Positions 28,634 through 36,573 of a stretch of DNA of 46,375 nucleotides are shown here, in pieces. The translations under genes and the position numbers were made by a program. Below the pieces are notes generated by a model. It was not told where the DNA came from and made no database searches. It saw only the letters and a list, made by a program, of their open reading frames with translations. How positions within the stretch are numbered: the stretch's first letter is position 1; every line of letters begins with the position of its first letter. The DNA is from a virus. The stretch is from positions 1 to 46,375 of the IMG/VR virus record IMGVR_UViG_3300031392_000003. The stretch is one strand, 5' to 3'.

Positions 28634-31351
28634 ATGCCCAAGTATAATCAGATTTGCCCCGCTCATGGGGGTAACAGCTTCACAGTCTTTGATGATGGTG
28701 GTGGTTACTGTCATAATGCAGAATGTGGAGCAAAGTTTAAATCAGGGTCGTTTGATCCCGATACTGGAGAGGAAATGGGTACCGGAGAATATAAAACAAA
28801 GGAGGAATACTCTAAAAAACCAAAGGGTTGGTCTGATCGTAAAGACCCTAAGTTTGCCAAAGCTGTATTTGATGCCTATGACTCGGATAAATACGAGTTG
28901 AAGAAAATATCTCTACGAACAATGGAGCTATACAACTGTAAAGTATCCTACTTTGATGATGGAGACCAAGAAGCAGTTTATTATGCCTATAACATTGATG
29001 ATGGTATTCCAAAAGGCTATAAGAAGAGAGTTCTACCTAAGGATTTCTCTGAAGGCACAGTAGGTGAAATGAAAGGCTTGTTTGGTTGGGGTCTGTTCCC
29101 AAACAAGGGTAAGAGGGTAGTAATCACCGAAGGTGAAGACGACTGTATGAAAGTACAAGATGGCAACTACGGCATCTATAAAAGACACTACCCTGTTTAC
29201 TCTATTCAAAGTTCCGTTGCAACAAAAGACTTAATTGACGTAAGAGAGGAACTCAGGAAGTTTGATGAGATTGTTATCTGGTTTGATAATGACGGACCCG
29301 GTCAAAAAGCAACTAAAGAAGCCGCTAAGATACTTGGCTACGACAAGGTTAAAGTTGTTCAGACAGTTGATGGTGTAAAGGATGCTTGCGACTATGCAAA
29401 AGAGTATGGCATAGACCACGTAGTTTGGGCTATTGCTGATGCTAGAGAGTATTCTCCTGCTGCTATTCTTAACGGTAAAGACCTCTGGGAAAGGCTAGAG
29501 GCATATAACAATAAACAGTCTGTACCTTACCCAGACTATATGGAGGGTCTAAACGAAAAGCTTAGAGGTATACGAACTGGTGAAATTACCCTTTGGACCT
29601 CTGGCACAGGCTCTGGGAAGTCTACCCTAATGAGAGAGATCGTTTACCACCTACAGCAGGGTGTCTCAGAGGAGACCGGAGAGGCATGGGTTCACTCCTC
29701 TAGTAGGGTAGGTATCATCAGCCTAGAGGAGTCACCAGAGGAGTACACTAAGAAGCTCTCTGGTATGGCTATCAACAAGAACCCCTCTTACGAAGATGTC
29801 CCTATGGAAAACCTGAGAGAAGGCTTTGATAAGGTCTTCGCAGATGGAGATATTCTGGTGTTGGACCATCAAGGCTCTATCAGCGACGGGTCTATTATGG
29901 ACCACCTAGAGTTCATGTGTCTGAAAGGTTGTAAGTATCTTTTTATCGATCACATTACAATTCTTGTTTCTGAAGGTTCAGACGGGCTTACTGGTAATGA
30001 AGCCATTGACAAGATTATGAACAGTCTCTTGCATCTAGCTAAGAAGTATGATGTGTGGATTGGTCTAATCTCTCACCTTCGTAAAAGAAACAACGACCAG
30101 AAAACTTTTGAACAAGGTCGTATTCCGTCCCTAGACGACATCAAAGGTTGTTTAGCTTATGACACAGAAGTATTAAGCTATAAGGGTAGAAAAGTAAAAG
30201 TACAAGACATCAAAGTTGGTGACAAGCTCATGGGTCCAGACTCATTACCAAGAACAGTTATGAGCCTAAAAACCGGTGAACAACGTATGTATAAAGTATC
30301 TAACAAAACATCAAAAGATTATTTTATCTGTAATGAGAACCATGTATTGACTCTATCAAGAAATAATAGAATGTTTGATATGAAAGTTAAAGACTTTTTA
30401 GATAAAAGTAAAAGCTTTCAGGTTAGGTGTAAACAACACTTCTCGGAAGGGTATGAACTAGATAATAAGGATCTTATTATACCCCCTTACTCTTTAGGGG
30501 TTTGGCTTGGAGACGGTTCTAAGTCTGCTTTCAGGATCATGGATGCTTCTGACTTAGGTATTGCAAAAAGGGTAAGCAAAGAATTGAATGCAACTTTGAA
30601 GACACCATCTAATAGAAAGAAAGAATATTTCAACTTTGTAACTACTACAAAAGGTGATTTACTCAATAAATTAAAGCATATTGGTGTTCTAAATAACAAA
30701 CACATTCCTCCTGACTATAAGTTTAACTCTAGGGAAAATAGAATCCAGTTAATTGCCGGGTTAATAGATACAGACGGAACTTACTCAAAGAAAGACAGGT
30801 GTTTTTATTTTTACCAGAAAGATAAAACAATGGCGGAAGATGTAAAGGACATTGCAAGGTCTTTAGGTTTTTATAGTACTTGTCGCCCTCAAAAGATAAC
30901 TTCAACAAGCTATTCTTCATATAACTCTACTATTTACCAAGTAACGATTTCAGGTGCAATAGATAAGATACCTTGTCAAAAGTCATCAAGAGTACCACCT
31001 AGTAGGAAACGTAATGACTGTCTAAAAAGAGGAATTATCATTGAGAAACTTAATGAAGATAGGTACTATGGCTTTACCTTAGACGGAGACGGTAGGTTCT
31101 TATTGGGTAACCATATAATCACCCACAATTCTGGTTCTATCAAACAGATTTCTTTCGACGTCATTGGCTTTGCAAGAAACCAAGAGTCAGACGACGATAA
31201 AGAGCGAAACACTATGATGCTAAGTGTACTCAAGTGTCGCTTCACTGGCCAAACCGGCCCTGCTGGTAAGCTATATTACAATCATAAAACTGGAAGGATG
31301 CAGGCTGATACAGACAAGCTCATGAGAGTAGAAGAAATGAAAGAAATCTAA
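28634..31351 (+). CDS. Primase-helicase, T7 gp4-like, with intein
   Basis: A 905-residue precursor giving a 578-residue mature protein. The N-terminus is a primase zinc ribbon (Cys8, His11, Cys26, Cys31). A TOPRIM domain follows (RVVITEGEDDCMKVQDGN; EIVIWFDNDGPGQKA). The RecA-type helicase has Walker A SGTGSGKST (about 322-331), Walker B CKYLFIDHITILV and GLISHLRKR. An intein (residues 506-832) breaks the motif DIKG/SGSIKQ, equivalent to T7 DLRGSGALRQLSD. The protein should unwind the fork and lay down primers with the SSB and family A polymerase. Confidence 0.95.
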   Translation: MPKYNQICPAHGGNSFTVFDDGGGYCHNAECGAKFKSGSFDPDTGEEMGTGEYKTKEEYSKKPKGWSDRKDPKFAKAVFDAYDSDKYELKKISLRTMELYNCKVSYFDDGDQEAVYYAYNIDDGIPKGYKKRVLPKDFSEGTVGEMKGLFGWGLFPNKGKRVVITEGEDDCMKVQDGNYGIYKRHYPVYSIQSSVATKDLIDVREELRKFDEIVIWFDNDGPGQKATKEAAKILGYDKVKVVQTVDGVKDACDYAKEYGIDHVVWAIADAREYSPAAILNGKDLWERLEAYNNKQSVPYPDYMEGLNEKLRGIRTGEITLWTSGTGSGKSTLMREIVYHLQQGVSEETGEAWVHSSSRVGIISLEESPEEYTKKLSGMAINKNPSYEDVPMENLREGFDKVFADGDILVLDHQGSISDGSIMDHLEFMCLKGCKYLFIDHITILVSEGSDGLTGNEAIDKIMNSLLHLAKKYDVWIGLISHLRKRNNDQKTFEQGRIPSLDDIKGCLAYDTEVLSYKGRKVKVQDIKVGDKLMGPDSLPRTVMSLKTGEQRMYKVSNKTSKDYFICNENHVLTLSRNNRMFDMKVKDFLDKSKSFQVRCKQHFSEGYELDNKDLIIPPYSLGVWLGDGSKSAFRIMDASDLGIAKRVSKELNATLKTPSNRKKEYFNFVTTTKGDLLNKLKHIGVLNNKHIPPDYKFNSRENRIQLIAGLIDTDGTYSKKDRCFYFYQKDKTMAEDVKDIARSLGFYSTCRPQKITSTSYSSYNSTIYQVTISGAIDKIPCQKSSRVPPSRKRNDCLKRGIIIEKLNEDRYYGFTLDGDGRFLLGNHIITHNSGSIKQISFDVIGFARNQESDDDKERNTMMLSVLKCRFTGQTGPAGKLYYNHKTGRMQADTDKLMRVEEMKEI
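30149..31129 (+). mobile_element. Intein with LAGLIDADG homing endonuclease
   Basis: This is a 327-residue in-frame insert in the helicase. It starts with Cys (CLAYDTEVLSYKGRKVKVQD, block A), has block B NENHVLTL and ends RFLLGNHIITHN before extein Ser. Two LAGLIDADG motifs (SLGVWLGDGS and IAGLIDTDG) form a homing endonuclease. All residues for splicing (Cys1, His-Asn end, Ser+1) are present. Removal restores the helicase motif DIKGSGSIKQ. Confidence 0.93.
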
Positions 31352-31370
31352 AATTAAAAGGACAATACAA

Positions 31371-31556
31371 GTAAGTGATAATCTGAGGGCGTTACTTAAC
31401 TTCTTTGGTGGCAACATTGAAGCTATAAGGAGCTTTGTAAATTGGCACTGGGTCATGGGGACTTACCCGGCAGAAACAGCACGAGAAGTGCTAAAGGAGC
31501 TAGATAAGTATGAGCAATCAAAGAAAAATTTAGGTGACGTTAAAGATGAAGAATAA
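31371..31556 (+). other. Open frame of 61 codons without a normal start codon
   Basis: The frame reads (V)SDNLRALLNFFGGNIEAIRS, then FVNWHWVMGTYPAETAREVL, ending KDEE. It looks like a real helical protein, with AAAAGGA 8 bases before GTA 31371, exactly where ATG would be expected. The only in-frame ATG (31455) would leave 33 residues. Either GTA is a sequencing error or mutation of ATG, or the gene is decaying. Phage promoter 3 lies within its last codons. Confidence 0.4.
31527..31546 (+). promoter_or_regulatory. Phage RNA polymerase promoter 3 with downstream hairpin
   Basis: AATTTAGGTGACGTTAAAGA is the copy nearest to SP6 on its 5' side (ATTTAGGTGAC). The start G is 31545. Bases 31564-31571 and 31580-31587 form an 8-bp stem (GGGGCAGG/CCTGCCTC) about 20 bases into the transcript. 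It stands before a small membrane gene and the RNR gene. Confidence 0.85.
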
Positions 31557-31628
31557 CTACGGTGGGGCAGGGTAAGGAACCTGCCTCATTAAATAACAAA
31601 TTAGTCTAATAACTATCTAGGAGATAAG

Positions 31629-31844
31629 ATGTCTGAGAAAAAAACTGTTGAACACAACTACAGGTTCGTAGGGTTCCTGCAACTACTAACCCTGCTGTTT
31701 GTGGGTCTTAAACTAGGCCAAGTTGGTGTAGTTGCATCATGGTCTTGGTGGTGGGTACTTTCACCTCTTTTGATCCCGCTTGCTATTATCCTCATCTTCT
31801 TTGTGTTAGTTGTCATTTGGTTTTACCTTAAAAAGGGAATGTAA
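31629..31844 (+). CDS. Small two-helix membrane protein, 71 residues
   Basis: The first gene after phage promoter 3, with TAGGAG upstream. It has two hydrophobic segments (GFLQLLTLLFVGLKLGQVGV; LLIPLAIILIFFVLVVIWFY) and a Trp-rich turn (ASWSWWWVLSP). The two-helix layout is compatible with a holin or a membrane effector. There is no endolysin gene nearby to support a holin. Confidence 0.65.
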   Translation: MSEKKTVEHNYRFVGFLQLLTLLFVGLKLGQVGVVASWSWWWVLSPLLIPLAIILIFFVLVVIWFYLKKGM

Positions 31845-31870
31845 CAATAACCCTGATGTAGGAATACAGC

Positions 31871-32143
31871 ATGAAAACCGAAACTATATACCAAGTTGAC
31901 TATCGAGTTAAGTGTGTCATTGAAAAGATGTCAGGACGCCATTTTTCAGTATGTGGAAAAGACGCAGTATGCAGAAGTTATTGGTTAAGCTATGTTAGGT
32001 TGACGAATAAGGTTTCTCCTAAAACACACTTCAACGACAAAGCTCCAGAAAGTCTAATCGCCGTTGCTGATGCATACATTGATCGTGTGGTCAGTCTTAG
32101 TAAATCAAATAATCCAAAGGAATACAACGATGGACCTCTTTAA
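31871..32143 (+). CDS. Hypothetical protein, 90 residues
   Basis: A basic, Cys-containing protein (YRVKCVIEKMSGRHFSVCGK; DAVCRSYWLSYVRLTN). It overlaps the next gene by 14 bases. No family is recognised. Confidence 0.6.
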   Translation: MKTETIYQVDYRVKCVIEKMSGRHFSVCGKDAVCRSYWLSYVRLTNKVSPKTHFNDKAPESLIAVADAYIDRVVSLSKSNNPKEYNDGPL

Positions 32144-32501
32144 CGGCACGACTGACAAGAGTAAAGACTATGTCCCTGATCGATTTGAAAGAGAGATCAG
32201 GGTAGGTAACCATGTTATTTATTCTAAAGGTGGAATGGATGGACGAATTTATGTAGGAATTTGTCTCAAAGTTCTACCAGTTACAAAGAAGAGATGTAAT
32301 GCAAAAGCTGAGTTAGGGCTCTTCTACCTAGGTGACGAGAGAATAGACCAAAAAGTTCTGTTTAAGGTAACCCCTTTTTCTAAACGGACCCTCATCCTAG
32401 CTGAGGACTGGCTACCAGCAGAAAAAAGGTACAACGGACCACCTCTAGAAGAGGTGCAACTTGTTGAAAAAGAAGGGAGATACCTCCCAAGAGACCTTTA
32501 A
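32130..32501 (+). CDS. Hypothetical protein, 123 residues
   Basis: ATG 32130 with AAAGGAA 8 bases upstream is preferred to the in-frame ATG at 32064. It is a strand-rich protein (FEREIRVGNHVIYSKGGMDG; LFKVTPFSKRTLILAEDWLP) that recalls small KOW-like barrels, but I cannot assign it. A hairpin follows directly. Confidence 0.6.
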   Translation: MDLFNGTTDKSKDYVPDRFEREIRVGNHVIYSKGGMDGRIYVGICLKVLPVTKKRCNAKAELGLFYLGDERIDQKVLFKVTPFSKRTLILAEDWLPAEKRYNGPPLEEVQLVEKEGRYLPRDL

Positions 32502-32509
32502 ATAATAAT

Positions 32510-32534
32510 CACCCCCCGCTTAACGGTGGGGGTG
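32510..32534 (+). terminator. GC-rich hairpin before the RNR gene
   Basis: CACCCCCCG (32510-32518) pairs with CGGTGGGGGTG (32524-32534) with a small bulge and a short loop. No T-run follows. It could attenuate read-through or stabilise the message ahead of the RNR gene. Confidence 0.6.
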
Positions 32535-32563
32535 TAATACTAGAAACTACCATAGGAGGACTA

Positions 32564-34666
32564 ATGAATTCATCCGAACTACCTACTTCTTACCAAAAGT
32601 TTATTGCCCTTTCTCGTTATGCTCGATGGATTGAGTTCCTCCAAAGGCGAGAAAACTACCATGAAACGGTAGATAGATACATTGATAATGTTGTCACCAG
32701 TGTTATGAGGGGTCACATTGGCGAATTAAGCCAAGAGGACCTTGATGTGATCTCAGAACTACGACAAGGTATTTATGATCTTGAAGCCATGCCTTCTATG
32801 AGGGCAATGATGACAGCAGGACCTGCTCTAGATCGAGATAACACGGCTGGCTTTAATTGTGCTTTTCTTGTTGTTGACAACATCCATTCCTTTAGAGAAA
32901 CTATGATTATCTTGTCAAACGGTACAGGTGTTGGTTTCTCTGTAGAAAATAAGTTTGTGTGTGACCTTCCTGAAGTTGCAGAGACTATGACAAAAGTCCC
33001 TACACAAATTATTGTAGAAGACTTCAAAGAAAGTTGGGCGGATGCTTTGCATCAGCTTATATCCCTACTCTTTTCTGGCATTGAGCCTAGCTGGGACACA
33101 ACTCGTGTCCGTAAAGCTGGTACCCCACTAAAAACTTTTGGTGGACGTGCTAGTGGACCTGAACCGCTAGAAGATCTTTTTCATTTTGTTGTTAAAGTGT
33201 TTCGTGAGGCGAGAGGTCGCCAACTTAAAACACAAGAGTGTCATGACATAATGTGCAAGATTGCTCAAGTTATTGTTGTTGGTGGAGTCCGTCGATCCGC
33301 AATGATCTCGCTTTCCGACCTTGATGACGCTGAGCTTCGCATTGCTAAAGAGGGTGAATGGTATATTGTACATCCTGAACGTGCTCTGAGCAATAACTCA
33401 GTTGCATATGACCATAAGCCAAACGAAGCCACTTTCTGGGAAGAATGGCAGGCCTTGATTAAATCTGGTTCTGGTGAGAGGGGTATCTTCAACAGAGAAG
33501 CGGCACAAAGGATTATTAAAAAACACGGTCGTCGTATGACCCATGCTACAAGTGCTAATGACCCAAGTCGTTGGGAAAAGATTAACTTTGGCACAAATCC
33601 GTGCAGTGAAATAATCCTTCGTCCTTATCAGTTCTGTAACTTAACAGAGGCTGTTATACGGCCCAAAGATACCGTTGAAGATATTAAAGAGAAGATCCGC
33701 AAAGCGGTAATTCTTGGTACTATCCAATCTACTCTAACCCATTTCCCTAATTTACGTAGTATCTGGAAAAAGAATACTGAAGAAGAAAGACTCCTAGGCG
33801 TGTCTCTTACTGGTATTATGGATAACCCTCTAATGACTCGTAAGAACTCTGGTCTGGAGGCAACCCTTGATTACTTCAGGAAGTATGCTGTAGAGGTAAA
33901 CCGTATTTGGGCAAATAAGCTAGGCATTAATCAGTCTGTTGCTATTACTTGTGTAAAGCCTAGTGGTACAGTGTCTCAAATGGTAGATAGTGCCTCTGGC
34001 ATCCATACTCGTTTTGCTCCATACTACCTTCGTACAGTACGAAATGATAACAAAGACCCTGTTACCCTTCTTATGAAGGATCAAGGAGTGTACTGGGAGC
34101 CTAATGTTATGGAGTTTTTCAGTAAAGGTGGGCTTGCTATCGTGGAAGACTATGAAAATCTTTCTAAAGACGAAGAAGGGAAAATCAATAACAACAGCTA
34201 TGTCTTTGATATTAAGACTAAAACTCTTTTGAAAGAATATCAAGTAGTTGGAGAAGAAGAGTATAGCAGCACTGTATTCTATTTTCCAATGAAAGCGCCA
34301 GACAAAGCCGTCTTTAGGCATGATATAAATGCTATCGATCAGCTTAAGACTTGGCTTGTTTACCAAGACCACTGGTGTGAGCACAAACCATCTGTGACAA
34401 TTTCAGTTGAAGATCACGAATGGGAAGAAGTAGGAAAATTTGTCTATGAGCACTTTGACAAGATGTCTGGTGTTTCTTTCTTGCCTTACGATGGCGGGAC
34501 TTATCAGCAAGCTCCTTATGCTGAAATCTCTGAAGAAGAATACAGAGAATGGAGCCGTGAACGTAGTGTAGAGGTTGATTGGTCTCTACTTTCATTTTAT
34601 GAAAGCACCGACATGACAAAAGGTAGTCAAGAGCTAGCTTGCGTCGCTGGAGGTTGCGAAATCTAA
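32564..34666 (+). CDS. nrdJ: Class II (B12-dependent) ribonucleoside-triphosphate reductase
   Basis: A 700-residue protein with TAGGAGGA upstream. It matches the monomeric RTPR type. Cys99 lies in AGFNCAFL, the radical site NPCSEI holds Asn345, Cys347 and Glu349, the second active-site Cys is 358 (QFCNL), and the C-terminal redox pair is Cys693/Cys698 (ACVAGGCEI). The 11-residue spacing between Cys347 and Cys358 equals that in Lactobacillus RTPR (408/419). It makes dNTPs with adenosylcobalamin, so the host must supply B12. A glutaredoxin gene downstream may feed electrons. Confidence 0.95.
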   Translation: MNSSELPTSYQKFIALSRYARWIEFLQRRENYHETVDRYIDNVVTSVMRGHIGELSQEDLDVISELRQGIYDLEAMPSMRAMMTAGPALDRDNTAGFNCAFLVVDNIHSFRETMIILSNGTGVGFSVENKFVCDLPEVAETMTKVPTQIIVEDFKESWADALHQLISLLFSGIEPSWDTTRVRKAGTPLKTFGGRASGPEPLEDLFHFVVKVFREARGRQLKTQECHDIMCKIAQVIVVGGVRRSAMISLSDLDDAELRIAKEGEWYIVHPERALSNNSVAYDHKPNEATFWEEWQALIKSGSGERGIFNREAAQRIIKKHGRRMTHATSANDPSRWEKINFGTNPCSEIILRPYQFCNLTEAVIRPKDTVEDIKEKIRKAVILGTIQSTLTHFPNLRSIWKKNTEEERLLGVSLTGIMDNPLMTRKNSGLEATLDYFRKYAVEVNRIWANKLGINQSVAITCVKPSGTVSQMVDSASGIHTRFAPYYLRTVRNDNKDPVTLLMKDQGVYWEPNVMEFFSKGGLAIVEDYENLSKDEEGKINNNSYVFDIKTKTLLKEYQVVGEEEYSSTVFYFPMKAPDKAVFRHDINAIDQLKTWLVYQDHWCEHKPSVTISVEDHEWEEVGKFVYEHFDKMSGVSFLPYDGGTYQQAPYAEISEEEYREWSRERSVEVDWSLLSFYESTDMTKGSQELACVAGGCEI

Positions 34667-34681
34667 AGGAAAATATTAAAC

Positions 34682-35440
34682 ATGTATAATGAACATGTCC
34701 CTCTTATTGCACAGCAAGCGAAGTCTATTGAAGGCTTCCTTGCTGTGTGTAGGTTTACAATGCATTCAATTCGACGCCCTTTTAACAGAATTGATGTAGA
34801 TAACAAAATTACCTCAACAACAGAAGAAGGTTGGTCACATCTTGTTGACAACGTTGATAAGTACTTTGAAGCTGCAACAAGCGAAGAGTTTTGTCTCACT
34901 GATAGGTTTTACCACTTGCTGGATATAAAGGGTCTGAATCTTACAAAAGTTGGTTTTGTTCTGCAAATGTGTGGGCACCCCATAGGTTGCATTGATACAC
35001 ATCACATACAGGACTTTAACAAAAAGCACAAGTTTGAACTACCTAGTTCCCGTCCCTACAAAAGTATTAGGTGGGAGACAATATCAAAGTTATCAGACAG
35101 GGTTTTGAAAGCAAATAAAAAGCCAAATTACGATAATTCCCCCTACCCTAATTACGAATACAACGTTTGGCGTAATCGCGATCTTGTAACTAGATATATC
35201 GGTCTATGTTATCACGAGCCAATGAAGAATCCAGAACACATGTGGAACTCTTGGTGTGATAAGATTGCTATTAAATACAATAAAGACTACAAAGATGGAT
35301 ACCAAGTATCCGCACATCATCTCTCTCACATTATAGGATTCCGAAAGGAAATTGAAAATGGAAAGTTTGGAACCTCACTACTCTGGTCAAACAAATCAAA
35401 TAATCAAGACAAATTCGAAGCTGCGTTGTGTGCTGTCTGA
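34682..35440 (+). CDS. Conserved phage protein with possible HhH-glycosylase-like core
   Basis: A 252-residue protein. The segment YHLLDIKGLNLTKVGFVLQM followed by CGHPIGCIDTHHIQDFNKK resembles the helix-hairpin-helix and catalytic-loop layout of endonuclease III-like proteins (G-x-x-x-K-x-x-F...D-T-H). The rest is not recognised, and no Fe-S Cys cluster is present. It lies directly after the RNR gene. The HhH similarity is a visual judgement and the function is open. Confidence 0.6.
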   Translation: MYNEHVPLIAQQAKSIEGFLAVCRFTMHSIRRPFNRIDVDNKITSTTEEGWSHLVDNVDKYFEAATSEEFCLTDRFYHLLDIKGLNLTKVGFVLQMCGHPIGCIDTHHIQDFNKKHKFELPSSRPYKSIRWETISKLSDRVLKANKKPNYDNSPYPNYEYNVWRNRDLVTRYIGLCYHEPMKNPEHMWNSWCDKIAIKYNKDYKDGYQVSAHHLSHIIGFRKEIENGKFGTSLLWSNKSNNQDKFEAALCAV

Positions 35441-35624
35441 AACTCAATTCTACGAGAAAGGGGCGTTGTATGACGTGTACAACGTAAAGCATGAACACGG
35501 TGAGAAAAATGCTCGTAGGTTCGTACAAGGATCTGACGGTATCTACGACGATGTGGCTATGACTGTATCTAAATTCAAAGAGGAAAAGAATGGAAAACGA
35601 AACAAAGGGGCCTGCGACAAGTAA
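35358..35624 (+). CDS. Hypothetical protein, 88 residues
   Basis: ATG 35358 lies 7 bases after AAAGGAA. A TTG two codons earlier is less likely. It overlaps the end of the preceding gene by 83 bases in another frame. The protein has a YDVYNVKHEHGEKNARRFV segment that may form a small SH3-like barrel (E.G..Y.V......G). No firm family is assigned. Confidence 0.6.
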   Translation: MESLEPHYSGQTNQIIKTNSKLRCVLSETQFYEKGALYDVYNVKHEHGEKNARRFVQGSDGIYDDVAMTVSKFKEEKNGKRNKGACDK

Positions 35625-36096
35625 AGTCAAGCGTAAACCGGGACGGCCAAAGAAAGGGGATGAAGATCCAAAGATCCCTCAAAGAAAAACAGCAAGGAGA
35701 AAAATGGTATTGAAACGAGACAATGAACGAATTGTCCAAGACGTTATCAAAAGTTTGGCCGGGCGTAAAGAGGATCTTACAGTCGAAGTCTATATGTGTG
35801 ACCCAATCACTCTTCTTCTTCTTCCCAAACTGGTAACTTCTCTCTCTTCTAACTCTCTTATTCTATTTACTGATCCTGATGATAACCAATCAACAGTTAT
35901 GAATAGGACGATTCACGGTTTGTCTAATACTCTGGATCGTGTAGAGTTCTTACATCCATCACAAATGGGAATTGGATATGGAGAAATCCTAATCTTTGGT
36001 GAAACTGATTCAGTTAAGAAATTTCTGAAGATGCGGAAAAATGACTACAACTATGAGGATCACTACAGTGAAATTATTGTGGCAGAGGAATTCTGA
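35590..36096 (+). CDS. Hypothetical protein with AT-hook-like N-terminus
   Basis: A 168-residue protein. The N-terminus is strongly basic and contains KRKPGRPKKG, an AT-hook type motif (GRP core with flanking Lys/Arg) that binds the minor groove of AT-rich DNA. The C-terminal part is a mixed alpha/beta domain (LTVEVYMCDPITLLLLPKLV; NSLILFTDPDDNQS). It overlaps both neighbours. It is possibly DNA-associated and its family is unknown. Confidence 0.65.
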   Translation: MENETKGPATSKVKRKPGRPKKGDEDPKIPQRKTARRKMVLKRDNERIVQDVIKSLAGRKEDLTVEVYMCDPITLLLLPKLVTSLSSNSLILFTDPDDNQSTVMNRTIHGLSNTLDRVEFLHPSQMGIGYGEILIFGETDSVKKFLKMRKNDYNYEDHYSEIIVAEEF

Positions 36097-36308
36097 TGAG
36101 TGATAATACAGAGACTCTTCTTGTTGAGAGGGAAGGGAAGTTTATCAAAGCTGAATTCGTTAGGGGAAGTATGAGCGGAAATTTGTCATACTTCTTCTCT
36201 GACATTATAACTGTGAAATATAAAGGTCAAGAGTATGATTTGAGATGGAATAAATTTGAATCAGACTATAGGGGGATTGTAGATGGGAGATCTGTTATCT
36301 TACTCTAA
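36096..36308 (+). CDS. Hypothetical protein, 70 residues
   Basis: It starts in the stop of the previous gene (TGATG). It is a small strand-rich protein (FIKAEFVRGSMSGNLSYFFS; TVKYKGQEYDLRWNKFESDY). It overlaps the glutaredoxin gene by 26 bases. Function is unknown. Confidence 0.6.
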   Translation: MSDNTETLLVEREGKFIKAEFVRGSMSGNLSYFFSDIITVKYKGQEYDLRWNKFESDYRGIVDGRSVILL

Positions 36309-36573
36309 AGAAGATTTAGTAGTATTCACAAAAAAAGAATATTGCCCACACTGCAATGATGTAAAGAGAATTCTTCGAGAACTCGAATTTGAATTTACTG
36401 AAGTTAATGCAACATCTATCCGGCCACTCTTTGTGGCAAAACACAGAACTGTTCCTCAGGTGTATTCTAAAGGGTTGTGTATAGGTGACGCAGACTCTAT
36501 TTTCCTCATCTACAAGACTTACTCTTTAGAAAATGCTAGACGAATCATAATTGAAGGAATCTATCCAAAATGA
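36283..36573 (+). CDS. Glutaredoxin
   Basis: A 96-residue protein with the thioredoxin fold: EDLVVFTKKEYCPHC with the redox pair Cys21/Cys24, then the cis-proline loop RTVPQVYSKG and GDADSIFLIYK. CPHC is a glutaredoxin-type active site. Its natural partner here is the class II RNR upstream, whose C-terminal disulfide must be reduced each cycle. It overlaps rIIA by ATGA. Confidence 0.88.
   Translation: MGDLLSYSKEDLVVFTKKEYCPHCNDVKRILRELEFEFTEVNATSIRPLFVAKHRTVPQVYSKGLCIGDADSIFLIYKTYSLENARRIIIEGIYPK

Noticed and set aside
31564-31587. The hairpin after promoter 3 as an intrinsic terminator
   Set aside because: There is no T-run after it (TCATTAAATAAC), and the following genes need transcription through it. 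A 5' mRNA hairpin fits better.
32328-32345. CTAGGTGACGAGAGAA as a further phage promoter
   Set aside because: Only the AGGTGACG part matches, the start-site half differs, and it lies within a gene.
36480-36498. ATAGGTGACGCAGACTCT as a further phage promoter
   Set aside because: The match ends after GGTGACG and the site is inside the glutaredoxin coding sequence.
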